From NCBI RefSeq assembly GCF_900176165.1, contig NZ_FWWU01000009.1:2331001-2395000 (forward strand): a stretch of 64,000 nt of DNA, written 5' to 3'. Shown here piece by piece: positions 1-9,302 of the stretch. The notes under the pieces were generated by a model. That model was not told where the DNA came from. It made no database searches and saw only the letters and a list, made by a program, of their open reading frames with translations. How positions within the stretch are numbered: the stretch's first letter is position 1; every line of letters starts with the position of its first letter. This stretch comes from Deinococcus hopiensis KR-140. GTDB lineage: Bacteria; Deinococcota; Deinococci; Deinococcales; Deinococcaceae. Position numbers and translations under genes: made by a program.

Positions 1-852
1 CTGCTGATCGGCTCGGGGCTGGCGCTCGCCTTCCGGGCACAGTTTTTCAACATCGGGGCGGAGGGACAGCTGCTGCTGGGCGCGGTGTTCGCGGCGGGGG
101 TGGCCCTGTTTCTGCCGCTGCCGGGCGCTGTTCTGCTTCCGGTGATGTTCCTCGCCGGAGCCCTGGGTGGCGGGCTATGGGCGCTGATCGCGGCCGGGCT
201 GCGCCGCCTGAATGTCAATGAGATTCTCTCCACGCTGATGCTCAACTACATCGCGGTGGCGGTGGTGACGTACCTGATCGCGGGGCCATGGAAGGGCAAG
301 AACGTGCAGGGCTACATCTATTCGGACACCTTCCGGGAAGTGGCCTTCCTGCCCACCCTGCCGGGAACGCAGGTCCACTGGCCCACGCTGGCGCTCGGCG
401 TGGTGGTGGCGCTGGGACTCCAGTGGGTCCTGACGCGCAGCACCTTCGGCTACGCGCTGCGGGTGGTGGGCGAGAACCCAGGCGCGGCGCGGTATGCGGG
501 CCTGAGCGCGGCGCGGGTGGCGACCACGGTGGCGCTGATCACCGGGGGCGTGGCCGGATTGGCGGGCGCGGGCGAGGTGGCGGGCATCCATCACCGACTG
601 CTTGAGGCGGGGCAGATCAGCCTCGGCTACGGCTTCACAGCCGTGATCGTGGCGTGGCTCGCACGGGGCAATCCGGCGTTGTGCCTGCTCACCGCTCCGC
701 TGATGGGGATCATCCTGGCGGGGGGCGACCTGCTCAAAATCGATCTGAACATGCCTTTCCGGGTCGTGGATGTGTTTTCGGGCGTTATCCTGCTCTCCCT
801 GATCGGCTCGGAAATCTTCGTGCGCCACCGGGTGCGGCTGGACCGCCCGTGA
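1..852 (+). CDS. ABC transporter permease, nucleoside/BMP type, subunit 1 (5' end outside window)
   Basis: The reading frame is open from base 1, so the start lies upstream. The visible 283 residues are very hydrophobic. Near the N-terminus the motif FNIGAEGQ is the signature of the BPD_transp_2 permeases (YufP/NupP class) that import nucleosides or simple sugars with BMP-type binding proteins. It should form one half of the inner-membrane channel. The second permease starts 13 nt downstream and the binding protein follows, the usual order of this transporter. The ATPase would be expected upstream, outside the window. The substrate is inferred from the family, not proven. Confidence 0.9.
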   Translation: MLIGSGLALAFRAQFFNIGAEGQLLLGAVFAAGVALFLPLPGAVLLPVMFLAGALGGGLWALIAAGLRRLNVNEILSTLMLNYIAVAVVTYLIAGPWKGKNVQGYIYSDTFREVAFLPTLPGTQVHWPTLALGVVVALGLQWVLTRSTFGYALRVVGENPGAARYAGLSAARVATTVALITGGVAGLAGAGEVAGIHHRLLEAGQISLGYGFTAVIVAWLARGNPALCLLTAPLMGIILAGGDLLKIDLNMPFRVVDVFSGVILLSLIGSEIFVRHRVRLDRP

Positions 853-865
853 TGGGAGGCAGCTA

Positions 866-1753
866 ATGGAACAGATCATCCTCGAAGCCCTGGCGCGGGC
901 GCTGGCCGTCGGCACACCGCTGCTGCTCGCCTGCCTGGGCGCGATTCTCAACGAGCGCGGCGGCGTGGTAAATCTCGGCGTGGAGGGGCTGATGGCCGTA
1001 GGAGCGCTGGCCGCCTTTGCCGTGGCTTATCCGCAGGGCAACCTCTGGCTGGCGGTGGGGGCGGCCATGCTCGCGGGCGCGGCCCTGGCGGCCCTGCATG
1101 CCCTCGCCACCGTGACCCTGCGGGCCAACCAGTTTGTCAGCGGGCTGGCCCTGGCGCTGCTGGGCACAGGGGCCGCCGGACTGCTGGGCAAGAAGTTTGA
1201 GGGGATGCCGCTGTTCAACAAGGTGCCGGACTGGACGCTGGGCGGCTTTGCCCTGAGTCCCTTTACCGTCGCGGCCCTGGTGCTGGCGGCGCTCCTCGCC
1301 TTCTGGCTGGGCAGTACGCGGGGCGGCCTGACCCTCCGCTCAGTCGGCGAGAACCCGGCGGCGGCCGACGCGCTGGGCGTCAGCGTGGTGGGCGTACGCT
1401 ACGCGGCGGTGCTGGCGGGGGGGGCGCTGGCGGGTCTGGCCGGAGCGTTCCTGGCCCTCAGTTACCGCGCGTCGTGGGCAGACAACCCGACGGCTGGGCT
1501 GGGCTGGATCGCGGTGGCGCTGGTGATTTTCGTGGGGTGGCAGCCGCTGCGGGCGGTGGCTGGTGCACTGTTTTTCGGCTTCCTGTACTACCTGCAGTTC
1601 CGGCTGCAAGGCAGCAGCGCCGTTCCCACCGAAGTCTTTTCCGCCATGCCCTTCGTGCTCGTGTTGGTGGTGCTGGCCCTCGCGGGGTTGCGGGGACAGC
1701 AGGGTAACGCGCCCGCCTCGCTGGGGCGCACCTATGTGCGCGGCGAGCGCTGA
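866..1753 (+). CDS. ABC transporter permease, nucleoside/BMP type, subunit 2
   Basis: A 295-residue polytopic membrane protein of the BPD_transp_2 family (YufQ/NupQ class). The N-terminal stretch ILNERGGVVNLGVEGLM is the typical conserved segment, and SVGENPAAADALGVSV matches the cytoplasmic loop that contacts the ATPase. A Shine-Dalgarno GGGAGG at 854-859 supports the ATG at 866. The gene follows subunit 1 with a 13 nt gap, so the two are co-transcribed and probably form the heterodimeric channel of a nucleoside importer. Confidence 0.9.
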   Translation: MEQIILEALARALAVGTPLLLACLGAILNERGGVVNLGVEGLMAVGALAAFAVAYPQGNLWLAVGAAMLAGAALAALHALATVTLRANQFVSGLALALLGTGAAGLLGKKFEGMPLFNKVPDWTLGGFALSPFTVAALVLAALLAFWLGSTRGGLTLRSVGENPAAADALGVSVVGVRYAAVLAGGALAGLAGAFLALSYRASWADNPTAGLGWIAVALVIFVGWQPLRAVAGALFFGFLYYLQFRLQGSSAVPTEVFSAMPFVLVLVVLALAGLRGQQGNAPASLGRTYVRGER

Positions 1754-1776
1754 GCGCCCAACTGTTCATCAAGAAC

Positions 1777-1806
1777 ATGACAGAACGCAGAATATGAAGG
1801 CATACT
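1777..1806 (+). promoter_or_regulatory. Candidate promoter of the BMP binding-protein gene
   Basis: ATGACA (1777-1782) and CATACT (1801-1806) are separated by 18 nt in the gap after the second permease. This would give the binding protein its own transcript, a common way to make more binding protein than permease. Position and spacing are seen; activity is inferred. Confidence 0.4.
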
Positions 1807-1870
1807 AAAGGCAGACGTTCCCCACAACGTTCCGGTTGTTCTCCTTCTGCCTGACGTTCCATCCGGCCCC

Positions 1871-3085
1871 ATGGCCCTGAGGTCTCCTTTGAAGAACGCT
1901 GTTTCCCTGCCTGCCCTCCGCAAGACGGCCCTGACCGCCCTGCCCCTCACGCTGGCCCTACTGGGTGCGGCGAACAGCCCCGCTGCCCAGGCCCAGGGGG
2001 CGGGCAAGCTCAAGGCGTGCTTTATCTACGTCGGCCCAGTGGGCGACATCGGCTGGAGCTACGCGCACGACGAGGCCCGCAAGAAGGCGGAAAAGGCCCT
2101 GCCCTGGCTGGAGACGAAGTACGTGGAGAGCGTGCCCGAAGGCCAGGCCATGCCCGTGATTGACCGGCTGGTACGTGACAAGTGCCAGGTGATCTTCACC
2201 ACGTCCTTCGGCTTCATGGACCAGACGTACGAGGCGGCCAAGAAATACCCGAACGTGATGTTCATGCACGCCAGCGGCTTTAAGCGCCTGCCCAACATGG
2301 GCACGTATATGGCCGACTTCTACCAGCTGTACTACCTCAACGGCATGATGGCGGCGGCGGTCAGCAAGAGCGGCAAGCTGGGCTACGTGGGGGCCTTCCC
2401 TGTGCCCGAGCTCAAGCGGCACATCAGCGCCTTTGCGCTCGGTGCCCGCGCCGTGAACCCCAAAGCCACGGTCAACGTCAAGTGGATCAACGCCTGGTTC
2501 GATCCCAACAAAGCGCGTGAGGCCGCCGAAGCCCTGATCTCGGAAGGCAACGGCGCCCTGGCGTTTACCGAGGACACCGCCACGGTGGTGCAGACGGCCG
2601 CCGCACGCAAAGTGCCGTCCTTCGCGCACTACTCCCCCATGTACAAGTTCGCGCCTGACTACGTGGTCAGCGGCCAGCTCGTGCACTGGGACAAGATCTA
2701 CATCGACTTTCTGACCAAGGTGCACAGCGGCACCTACACGAACAAGAACCTGAACAAGGTGGACTACTGGAAGCTGATGCAGGGCGGCGCGGTGGAGCTC
2801 GGCACCCAGCCCGGCATGGCGATCAACCCCAAGTGGGTGCCGCAGCTCAAGGCCGCCAGGATGACGGTAGGTGGCAAGACCGTCAGCGTGTATGACCGCG
2901 TCCTGCAGCTGAAGGCCGAGATGGAGAAGGGCGGCAAGTTCGATCCCTACATGGGCCCACTCAAGGACCGCAACGGCGTTCTGCGCGTGCCTGCTGGCAA
3001 GGTCATGAGCGTGAAGGACCTGAACAACATGAGCTGGGTGGCCCCTGGCGTAACCGGACAGGTGGCCGACGAGCCGAAGAAGTAA
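1871..3085 (+). CDS. BMP family ABC transporter substrate-binding protein
   Basis: A 404-residue exported protein. Residues 1-42 form a signal peptide (basic start, hydrophobic core about 20-36, Ala-rich cleavage region). There is no lipobox at the cleavage site, so it looks periplasmic rather than a lipoprotein. The mature start FIYVGPVGDIGWSYAHDE matches the BMP/PnrA-like periplasmic binding fold, which binds nucleosides in characterised members. It lies downstream of the two matching permeases, with a separate promoter candidate in the 117 nt gap. The family call is firm; the ligand is inferred. Confidence 0.9.
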   Translation: MALRSPLKNAVSLPALRKTALTALPLTLALLGAANSPAAQAQGAGKLKACFIYVGPVGDIGWSYAHDEARKKAEKALPWLETKYVESVPEGQAMPVIDRLVRDKCQVIFTTSFGFMDQTYEAAKKYPNVMFMHASGFKRLPNMGTYMADFYQLYYLNGMMAAAVSKSGKLGYVGAFPVPELKRHISAFALGARAVNPKATVNVKWINAWFDPNKAREAAEALISEGNGALAFTEDTATVVQTAAARKVPSFAHYSPMYKFAPDYVVSGQLVHWDKIYIDFLTKVHSGTYTNKNLNKVDYWKLMQGGAVELGTQPGMAINPKWVPQLKAARMTVGGKTVSVYDRVLQLKAEMEKGGKFDPYMGPLKDRNGVLRVPAGKVMSVKDLNNMSWVAPGVTGQVADEPKK

Positions 3086-3100
3086 GGAAAAAGATTCCCC

Positions 3101-3131
3101 GCCCAGCGTGCGCATCAAGCGCACGCTGGGC
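3101..3131 (+). terminator. Hairpin after the importer genes
   Basis: A perfect 13 bp stem (3101-3113 with 3119-3131) and a 5 nt loop lie 15 nt after the binding-protein stop. No T-run follows, so it may be a transcript-end stabiliser rather than a classical terminator. Confidence 0.55.
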
Positions 3132-3166
3132 GCGTCAGTGAGGGTTGCGGGACGCCCAGCTCAGGG

Positions 3167-3559
3167 TCACGCGGCCCCTGTTTCCGGACTTTCGGAGAAA
3201 CCCAGGAGGTATCCGTTGGGGTTCTGAACTGGAAATTCGCTGTTGCCGCTTTTCTGGTCTTCCGTGACCCGCCATTTTCCCTGGTCGTCCCGCCCAGGGG
3301 TCAGTTCACCGGCTCCAGCAGCGGCCCACTGCTGGGCACGCCGATCTCGAGGTCGGTGCCCCGGCCCAGGGGATATTTCAGCGGCCCCGCCTGCCTCCCT
3401 CCCGTGATGACGGGCAGCACCACTTGAGCGCCTTCCCACTCCAGGTAGGCAAGACCCCCGATCAGCGTCGCTGAACCCCAGTTCACCACACCAGAACTTC
3501 GGGCTCTGCTGTAAAGCCAAGGCGCCGAACTCTGGAACGAGGACATTGACTCCACCCAC
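3167..3559 (-). pseudogene. Decayed VOC (glyoxalase/bleomycin-resistance-like) gene
   Basis: Pieces of one VOC-fold protein are spread over two minus-strand frames. Frame A has the N-terminal VLVPEF and FWCGELGF. Frame B has the middle, with AYLEWEGAQVVLPVITGG and GPLKYPLGRG. Frame A returns with the C-terminal EFPVQNPNGYLLGFSES, the typical last strand of the family. At least two frameshifts are needed to join them, so no intact product can be made. The intact family consists of about 120-130 residue dioxygenase-fold proteins, some giving antibiotic resistance. The fold assignment is by motif recognition. Confidence 0.7.
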
Positions 3560-3675
3560 CGGTGTCCTGCCGTTGGCCTCGGCCGTGCCGAGTCAAAGCG
3601 TAGAGGGGCACCACGTAGGCGAGGACGCTGAGTAATACGGGTTGCGTCCGTTTCGCGACCCCCCCCCCCGGAAGA

Positions 3676-3776
3676 CCGCCCGGTTGCTTCCCTCCACACC
3701 CGGAACCCGCTTCTCTCCTGCCCGCCCTGCTCGGACGGAATCGCTCCGCAAACGGTTTAATCGGAGTCCGTATAAC
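3676..3776 (-). repeat. Dispersed intergenic repeat, copy C
   Basis: Read on the minus strand, this intergenic DNA contains GGACTCCGATTAAACCG, then TTCCGTCCGAGC, then a GCAGGAGAGAAGC-like core. It resembles two plus-strand segments at about 32.2 kb and 57.0 kb in the same order. The copies are clearly diverged. A run of 11 C (3659-3669) sits just beyond it. The rest of the 3.56-3.83 kb gap shows no gene. Confidence 0.4.
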
Positions 3777-3830
3777 ACGTCAGGAACGGCATCAGCAGGA
3801 GAACACCTCGAAAGGACGCTCTCCCGAGCG

Positions 3831-4061
3831 TTACGTCTCCTCTCCCTCGCGCACCATCGCTGCGTACAGGGCCTCTACCTTTGCCCGCGCCCAGGGCGTT
3901 TTGCGCAGGAATTTAAGGCTGGAGGGCACGCTCGGATCATGCTCGAAGCAGCGGATGGGGACGCGGCGTGCCAGGCCGTCCCAGCCGTAACGGTGAGCGA
4001 GGCGCGTCACCACCATTTCGAGCGTGACGCCGTGCAGGGGGTCTTTGGAAGGTGCGGTCAT
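3831..4061 (-). CDS. VF530 family (DUF2132) small DNA-binding-like protein
   Basis: A 76-residue protein matching the VF530 family: KDPLHGVTLEMVVTRL near the start, then GWDGLARRVPIRCF, then PSVPSSLKFLRKTPWAR. The family's usual length is about 70-80 residues, which supports the ATG at 4061 over longer upstream options. The fold is helical and has been proposed to bind DNA, but its role is unknown. It is a single minus-strand gene divergent from the membrane-protein gene at 4137. Confidence 0.85.
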   Translation of the reverse strand: MTAPSKDPLHGVTLEMVVTRLAHRYGWDGLARRVPIRCFEHDPSVPSSLKFLRKTPWARAKVEALYAAMVREGEET

Positions 4062-4136
4062 GGGGGCATGATGCGGCGGATGGCGGCGCGAGGGCAAGGC
4101 GGGGACGGGCAGGTGCGGTTGTGACAACATGGCGCG

Positions 4137-4508
4137 GTGAATGCCCTGCTTCTGCGCACCGTGCTGACCTTGGGCCTGCTGTTCGCGGTCCTGAACGTCG
4201 TGCTGACGGGACTGCAATACGGGTTCGGAAGCCTGCCGCTGCGGTTCTGGCTGGCCCAGCTCCTGCTGCTGCCCGCCATGCTGGCGCCCGCACGCATGTT
4301 TCCGCAAGCCGCCATCACGCGGCCCTACCTTCAGCGCGCGGGACTGTTCGCGCTGGGCTGGTCTGCGCCGCTGGCGGTCTACCGCCTGTCAAGCGACGCG
4401 CTGCGGCCCGACTTCGTGGCGGCGGCCTCGCTGCTCAGCCTGGGCGTGATCTGCGTGCTGTTCGGTCTGATTTTCGCGGCCCTGCGCCGCCCACCTGAGG
4501 GAGAATGA
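4137..4508 (+). CDS. Small four-helix membrane protein, unknown function
   Basis: A 123-residue protein starting at GTG 4137 with about four hydrophobic segments (roughly residues 5-28, 36-55, 66-84 and 92-115) and short polar loops. I recognise no family motif. It ends 4 nt before the next gene, so the two are probably co-transcribed and translated in sequence. Confidence 0.65.
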   Translation: MNALLLRTVLTLGLLFAVLNVVLTGLQYGFGSLPLRFWLAQLLLLPAMLAPARMFPQAAITRPYLQRAGLFALGWSAPLAVYRLSSDALRPDFVAAASLLSLGVICVLFGLIFAALRRPPEGE

Positions 4509-4512
4509 GCCG

Positions 4513-5247
4513 GTGAGACTCGCCATCGTCGGAGACGTTCACGGCAACAGCTTCGCGCTCTCTGCCGTACTCGAGGACGTCCGCGCCGCTTCTCCCGATC
4601 AAACCCTCAATCTCGGGGACAGCGTGTGGGGCGCGGCGGACCCGGCCGGGGCCTGGGCGCTGCAAGCCGAACACGCACCCCCTACCGTCCGCGGCAACAC
4701 CGACGAGCGCGTGGCGGGGTTGCGCGAAGGCAAGGCCGGGATGCGGGCATGGCTGCTCGGTCAGTTGCCGGGGGACGTGCCTGCGCGGCTCGGCGCGCTG
4801 CCGACTTTCGCGGACGTGGCGAGCGGTGAAGTGCGCGTCTGCCACGGCAGCCCCCGCAGTCCCTGGGAAGACCTGCTGCTGACCGAGGAGCAAACGGAGG
4901 AAGGCGAGCGCACCCGGCCCGCCCACTTCTCGGAAATCCGCGAGCGGCTCGGCGACTTCACATATGAGGCCGGAGGCCGCTTTTGCGTCGTCGGCCACAC
5001 CCACCACGAGATGCTGAGCGTGGTGAACGGCGTGACGGTGGTGAACGCCGGACCAGTCAGCCGTCAGAAGGACCGATTGCCGCTGGCCCGCTGGGTGCTC
5101 CTGACGCGCCGGCGGGGCCTGTGGCGCGCCGAGTTTCGCCGCACGCCCTACGACGCAGGGGAAGCCGCGGCGTGGGCGAGGGCAAATGCACCTGAGGGGA
5201 TGGCAGAGCACGAGGCCCGCTGGTTGCTGGAGGGCCGCGAACCTTGA
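4513..5247 (+). CDS. Metallophosphoesterase (YfcE/calcineurin-like)
   Basis: A 244-residue protein with metal-binding motifs in the standard order: GDVHGN (7-12), GD (35-36), GNTDE (61-65), a His at CHGSP (110-114) and GHTHH (161-165). This is a dinuclear-metal phosphodiesterase or phosphatase; characterised relatives cleave cyclic nucleotides or diadenosine polyphosphates. The GTG start at 4513 lies 4 nt after the upstream stop, indicating coupling. The remnant of a phosphatase-like gene follows. The substrate cannot be told from sequence. Confidence 0.88.
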   Translation: MRLAIVGDVHGNSFALSAVLEDVRAASPDQTLNLGDSVWGAADPAGAWALQAEHAPPTVRGNTDERVAGLREGKAGMRAWLLGQLPGDVPARLGALPTFADVASGEVRVCHGSPRSPWEDLLLTEEQTEEGERTRPAHFSEIRERLGDFTYEAGGRFCVVGHTHHEMLSVVNGVTVVNAGPVSRQKDRLPLARWVLLTRRRGLWRAEFRRTPYDAGEAAAWARANAPEGMAEHEARWLLEGREP

Positions 5248-5249
5248 GC

Positions 5250-5586
5250 CGCCCCTTGCGGGGGTCTTCGTCGGCACGCAGAACAAGCGCCGCAGCCCAA
5301 CGGCGGAACTGATGTTCCGGGAAGATCTCGACTGGGAGGTGGCGGCAGCAGGTACGGCGCGCGACGCTGCGGCGCCCCTGACGCGGGACCTGCTGGAGTG
5401 GGCGGACGCGGCGCGGCCGTCTGTATGGAAAAGCGCCACCGCGACTGGATCAGGGTCAGGCTCAGAGACGCACTCCCCGGTGACCGCCTGCTTACCCTCG
5501 GCATTCCCGACGACTACGAAGTCATGGACCCTGATCTGGTGGCGTTGCTGGCCCGGCGGGTGCCGGGGCGACTGAAGGGCATTTTC
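5250..5586 (+). pseudogene. Frameshifted low-molecular-weight tyrosine-phosphatase-like gene with lost catalytic Cys
   Basis: The first half (5264-5400, one frame) reads VFVGTQNKRRSPTAELMF, then AAAGTARDAAAPLTRDLLEW. The second half, in another frame from about 5415, reads VCMEKRHRDWIRVRLRD, then LGIPDDYEVMDPDLVALL. Together they match the COG4551-type phosphatase family. The P-loop normally begins with the nucleophilic Cys (FVC...); here that codon is GGC (Gly) at 5273-5275. The frameshift lies near 5400-5418. With both lesions the gene is dead. It follows the metallophosphoesterase directly. Confidence 0.75.
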
Positions 5587-5593
5587 CCCGGAA

Positions 5594-6364
5594 TTAAGCC
5601 CTGCGCCGTAATTCGATCTGGCCCGCCGGGCCCCCGAGCCTCAAGGTCTCCCCCTTCAACACGACTTCCAGAGGGGCGGACAGGGCGCGCAGCAAGGCCG
5701 CTTCCTGGGTCATCTGTTCCGGCGCGCACAGCATACGGGTCACGCCCAAGGGGCCAGCGGTCAGCAGACCTTCGGCGAGGGTGGCCGAGCCGCTCAACCG
5801 GTTGCAGCCCGCCTGGCCGCTCAGGCGCAGTGGCTGGCCGCTCCCACCTTCCCCAAAGGTCAGCTCGGCAGGCGAGGCGAGGGGGACGCTGTGGCCGTCC
5901 GCCTCCAGCCGCACGACCGTCCAGGTGCCGCCCAGGTCCATGTTCACCTCGGGAGAACTGGGAGCGGGTCTGAAAACGAGCCGGTTTGCCTTGTCCGCAA
6001 AGAGGGTGAGGGTCGCTCCCCGAAGCTCGAAGCTCCGGACCTGACCCATGAGGGTGACGAAGCGGTCTTCCAACCCATCGAGAAAATCTGGGCAGGCGCG
6101 GCGGGTGGTCAGCAGGGGCGTGAAGCGCAACGTGTTCGCCCGCGTCACAAACCGGCTGCGGTAGGCGTTGCAGCCCGTGCTCCCGGCAGCATCTCTCCCT
6201 TCCAGCCGCAGCGTTACGGGTGGGGCAAGGCGGCCTGGCGAGGTGAGGCGCCCGCCGTCCGTCAGGGCCGTCAGGGTCCAGACGGTGCCCGTCAGGAACG
6301 GTGTGGGGGAAGTGTTGCCGCCCTGCAGGGCGAGGGCGGTCAGACCAGCGAGGGAAAGCGGCAT
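5594..6364 (-). CDS. Secreted protein with two META (HslJ-like) domains
   Basis: A 256-residue protein. A short hydrophobic N-terminus (residues 1-15) suggests export or anchoring. Two tandem META domains follow, each with the TW opening and the GxxGCNxxxG/S signature: repeat 1 about residues 24-135 (GSTGCNAYRS), repeat 2 about 145-255 (GQAGCNRLSG). META domains occur in HslJ-type stress and outer-membrane proteins of unknown biochemistry. An SD GGAGG just upstream supports the ATG at 6364. The gene ends 46 nt before the VanW-like gene's stop on the same strand. Confidence 0.85.
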   Translation of the reverse strand: MPLSLAGLTALALQGGNTSPTPFLTGTVWTLTALTDGGRLTSPGRLAPPVTLRLEGRDAAGSTGCNAYRSRFVTRANTLRFTPLLTTRRACPDFLDGLEDRFVTLMGQVRSFELRGATLTLFADKANRLVFRPAPSSPEVNMDLGGTWTVVRLEADGHSVPLASPAELTFGEGGSGQPLRLSGQAGCNRLSGSATLAEGLLTAGPLGVTRMLCAPEQMTQEAALLRALSAPLEVVLKGETLRLGGPAGQIELRRRA

Positions 6365-6410
6365 CGGACCTCCGTTGTATCCGCTGCCCCTGACGGGGAG
6401 ATGAACGGGC

Positions 6411-8105
6411 TCAGCCCGGCCCCACCTCGTACACCGCGCGCCAGGGCCGGTAGGTGGTTTCCACCCGGTCACCCCGCACCCCACTGGCGTCCTTGATGGT
6501 GCGGCTGATGTAGAGGGTGTAGCCGTCCTGCGCCCAGTCCACCTGCCGGGAGGTGCCGGGGCGCAGGCTGGCGTTGGTGAGGTACTGGGCGGGCGGGTGC
6601 GGGGTCCGGGACAGGATCACGGCCGGATTCACTGTGACCTGCCGCGCGGGCTTGATGCCCCAGACCTGCACCTCCAGCCGGCTGGCACCGTCGCGGTTGA
6701 CCGTTCGGATAAACAGCGGCGCGCCGGTGTCGTTTTTCATCTTGAGGTCGAGGCCGGGATCGTACACCGCCGCCTCGAAGCCGACCTGCGGTTCGTAGTA
6801 GCCGACGCGGTAGGAGTGCGGATTGCGCTCGACGACCGGCAGTCCGGCCTGATACAGGGCGCGGAAGGTGGTTGTGGACACCTGGCATACGCCGCCGCCC
6901 AGGCCGTCCACCGTGCGGCCCCCACTGATGATCAGGCCGCCGACGAAGCCGTTTTCCGGCGTGATGCCGCCCAGGGCCTGCAAGAAGCTGAAGTCCTCAC
7001 CAGCGGGCACGACCACGCCGCTGATCTTGGCCGCCGCGTTCGCCACGTTGCGGCGGCGCTCGGGGCTGCTGTGGTAGTAGGTGCTCACGCCCGTGGTGAT
7101 GAGCTGCAATCTGGAGGGGTCCGGCAAGTCGGCCTCGGTCAGGGTGGGCTGGCTGACCTTGGCGGCGAACACGACGTGCTGTGCGTCCGGCGTAAACACC
7201 GCCTTGCGGAACGCGGCGAGGGCCGCCTGCCGGTCCGCGACGTGTCCGGCGCGCCCCTCCACCTTGACCAGCCTGCCGCCCTGCTCGGCATAGCGGGCGT
7301 TCAGGGCAGGCTGGTCCACGGCGGCGGTCAGGCGGTCAAAGGTCGACCGCAAGGTCTTCTCGTCAGGCTCGATGCCCGTGCCGCGCACCCAGTACAGGTC
7401 TGCCACCTGCAGGGCCGTCAGGGCCACCGTGTGGGTGGTGCCCTCCAGCCGCACGGTCAGGGGACGCATCAAGCGGTTGCCGCGCTCGACGGGGGCGCGC
7501 AGCATCTCGGCGGTGCGGGCGGCCTTCCACTCGGTGACGTGCAGGTCAAGGGCTGTCAGTGAGGGCGCAGACGCGTAAGCGTTGGCGGCGGCGGCAGCGT
7601 TTGCGCGCCTTCCCGGCGAGTCGGGCACCACGGCGTACCGCTTGGTGGCCCGGTCGAACGTGACCGAAGCGTCCTTCGGCTCGGCCTGCAGGTCGTGCGC
7701 CAGCCCCTTGAGGGTGTCCAGGGCCACCGCCACGTCCACCCGCTCGATGGGGACCACGTCCTGCACCTCGGCCTGACCGAGCATTCCCTGCACCCGCTGC
7801 AGCACGTTGCGGTCCCCGCCTGCGCGCAGGGCCGCGTCCACGGTGGCCGCCAGGTCCGTCCGCCAGCCCAGCCGCGTGGCGCTCAGGGTCCAGCGCTGGT
7901 TCCCCGCCGTCACCGTGACCTGCCGGGGAGGGACGCGGACGTCCCGGGTGGCCGTCAGTGCCTCCTCGCGGGTCAGACCGCCCACGGACACGCCCGCGAT
8001 CCGCAACCCCGGCGCGAGTTTGCCCCCGTCCTGCGTAGCGACGCCAAGGGCGAGCGCGCCCCCCAGAAGCGTGATTGCCGTCAATCCCGTGACCCAGACC
8101 TTCAT
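6411..8105 (-). CDS. VanW family protein (YoaR-like)
   Basis: A 564-residue protein with one N-terminal membrane anchor (about residues 4-22). Peptidoglycan-binding-like segments follow (about 35-300), then a C-terminal VanW domain (about 330-480) with PAGEDFSFLQALGGITPENGF and GGGVCQVSTTTFRALYQAGL. VanW proteins accompany some glycopeptide-resistance clusters, but most, like this one, are chromosomal cell-envelope proteins of unknown role. A TACACT box 8 nt upstream favours the ATG at 8105 over the GTG at 8108. Confidence 0.9.
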   Translation of the reverse strand: MKVWVTGLTAITLLGGALALGVATQDGGKLAPGLRIAGVSVGGLTREEALTATRDVRVPPRQVTVTAGNQRWTLSATRLGWRTDLAATVDAALRAGGDRNVLQRVQGMLGQAEVQDVVPIERVDVAVALDTLKGLAHDLQAEPKDASVTFDRATKRYAVVPDSPGRRANAAAAANAYASAPSLTALDLHVTEWKAARTAEMLRAPVERGNRLMRPLTVRLEGTTHTVALTALQVADLYWVRGTGIEPDEKTLRSTFDRLTAAVDQPALNARYAEQGGRLVKVEGRAGHVADRQAALAAFRKAVFTPDAQHVVFAAKVSQPTLTEADLPDPSRLQLITTGVSTYYHSSPERRRNVANAAAKISGVVVPAGEDFSFLQALGGITPENGFVGGLIISGGRTVDGLGGGVCQVSTTTFRALYQAGLPVVERNPHSYRVGYYEPQVGFEAAVYDPGLDLKMKNDTGAPLFIRTVNRDGASRLEVQVWGIKPARQVTVNPAVILSRTPHPPAQYLTNASLRPGTSRQVDWAQDGYTLYISRTIKDASGVRGDRVETTYRPWRAVYEVGPG

Positions 8106-8113
8106 CACCGGGC

Positions 8114-8119
8114 AGTGTA
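8114..8119 (-). promoter_or_regulatory. -10 box of the VanW-like gene
   Basis: TACACT on the minus strand, 8 nt before ATG 8105. The spacing implies a leaderless or nearly leaderless transcript. Confidence 0.5.
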
Positions 8120-8231
8120 CGAAGCGGACCTGACCCAGGAGTGCGGGCGGGGCACAGTTGACGTCTTGCGCAGGGCGAAGGGTCCCAGATCAAACCCGTC
8201 TGGTGACCGGGCGCTTCCCCGGAGCAGCCCG

Positions 8232-9294
<1,063 letters not shown>

Positions 9295-9302
<8 letters not shown>

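Noticed and set aside
175..951. Long minus-strand open frame opposite the permease genes
   Set aside because: It is the antisense shadow of a GC-rich coding region, with His/Arg/Gln-rich low-complexity composition and no start signal.
1958..3124. 388-codon minus-strand open frame opposite the BMP protein
   Set aside because: Composition is that of an antisense frame (His/Val/Leu repeats) and the plus-strand protein is clearly real.
6411..8105. VanW-like protein considered as vancomycin resistance
   Set aside because: No vanHAX, vanY or regulatory genes nearby; such VanW proteins are common chromosomal genes.
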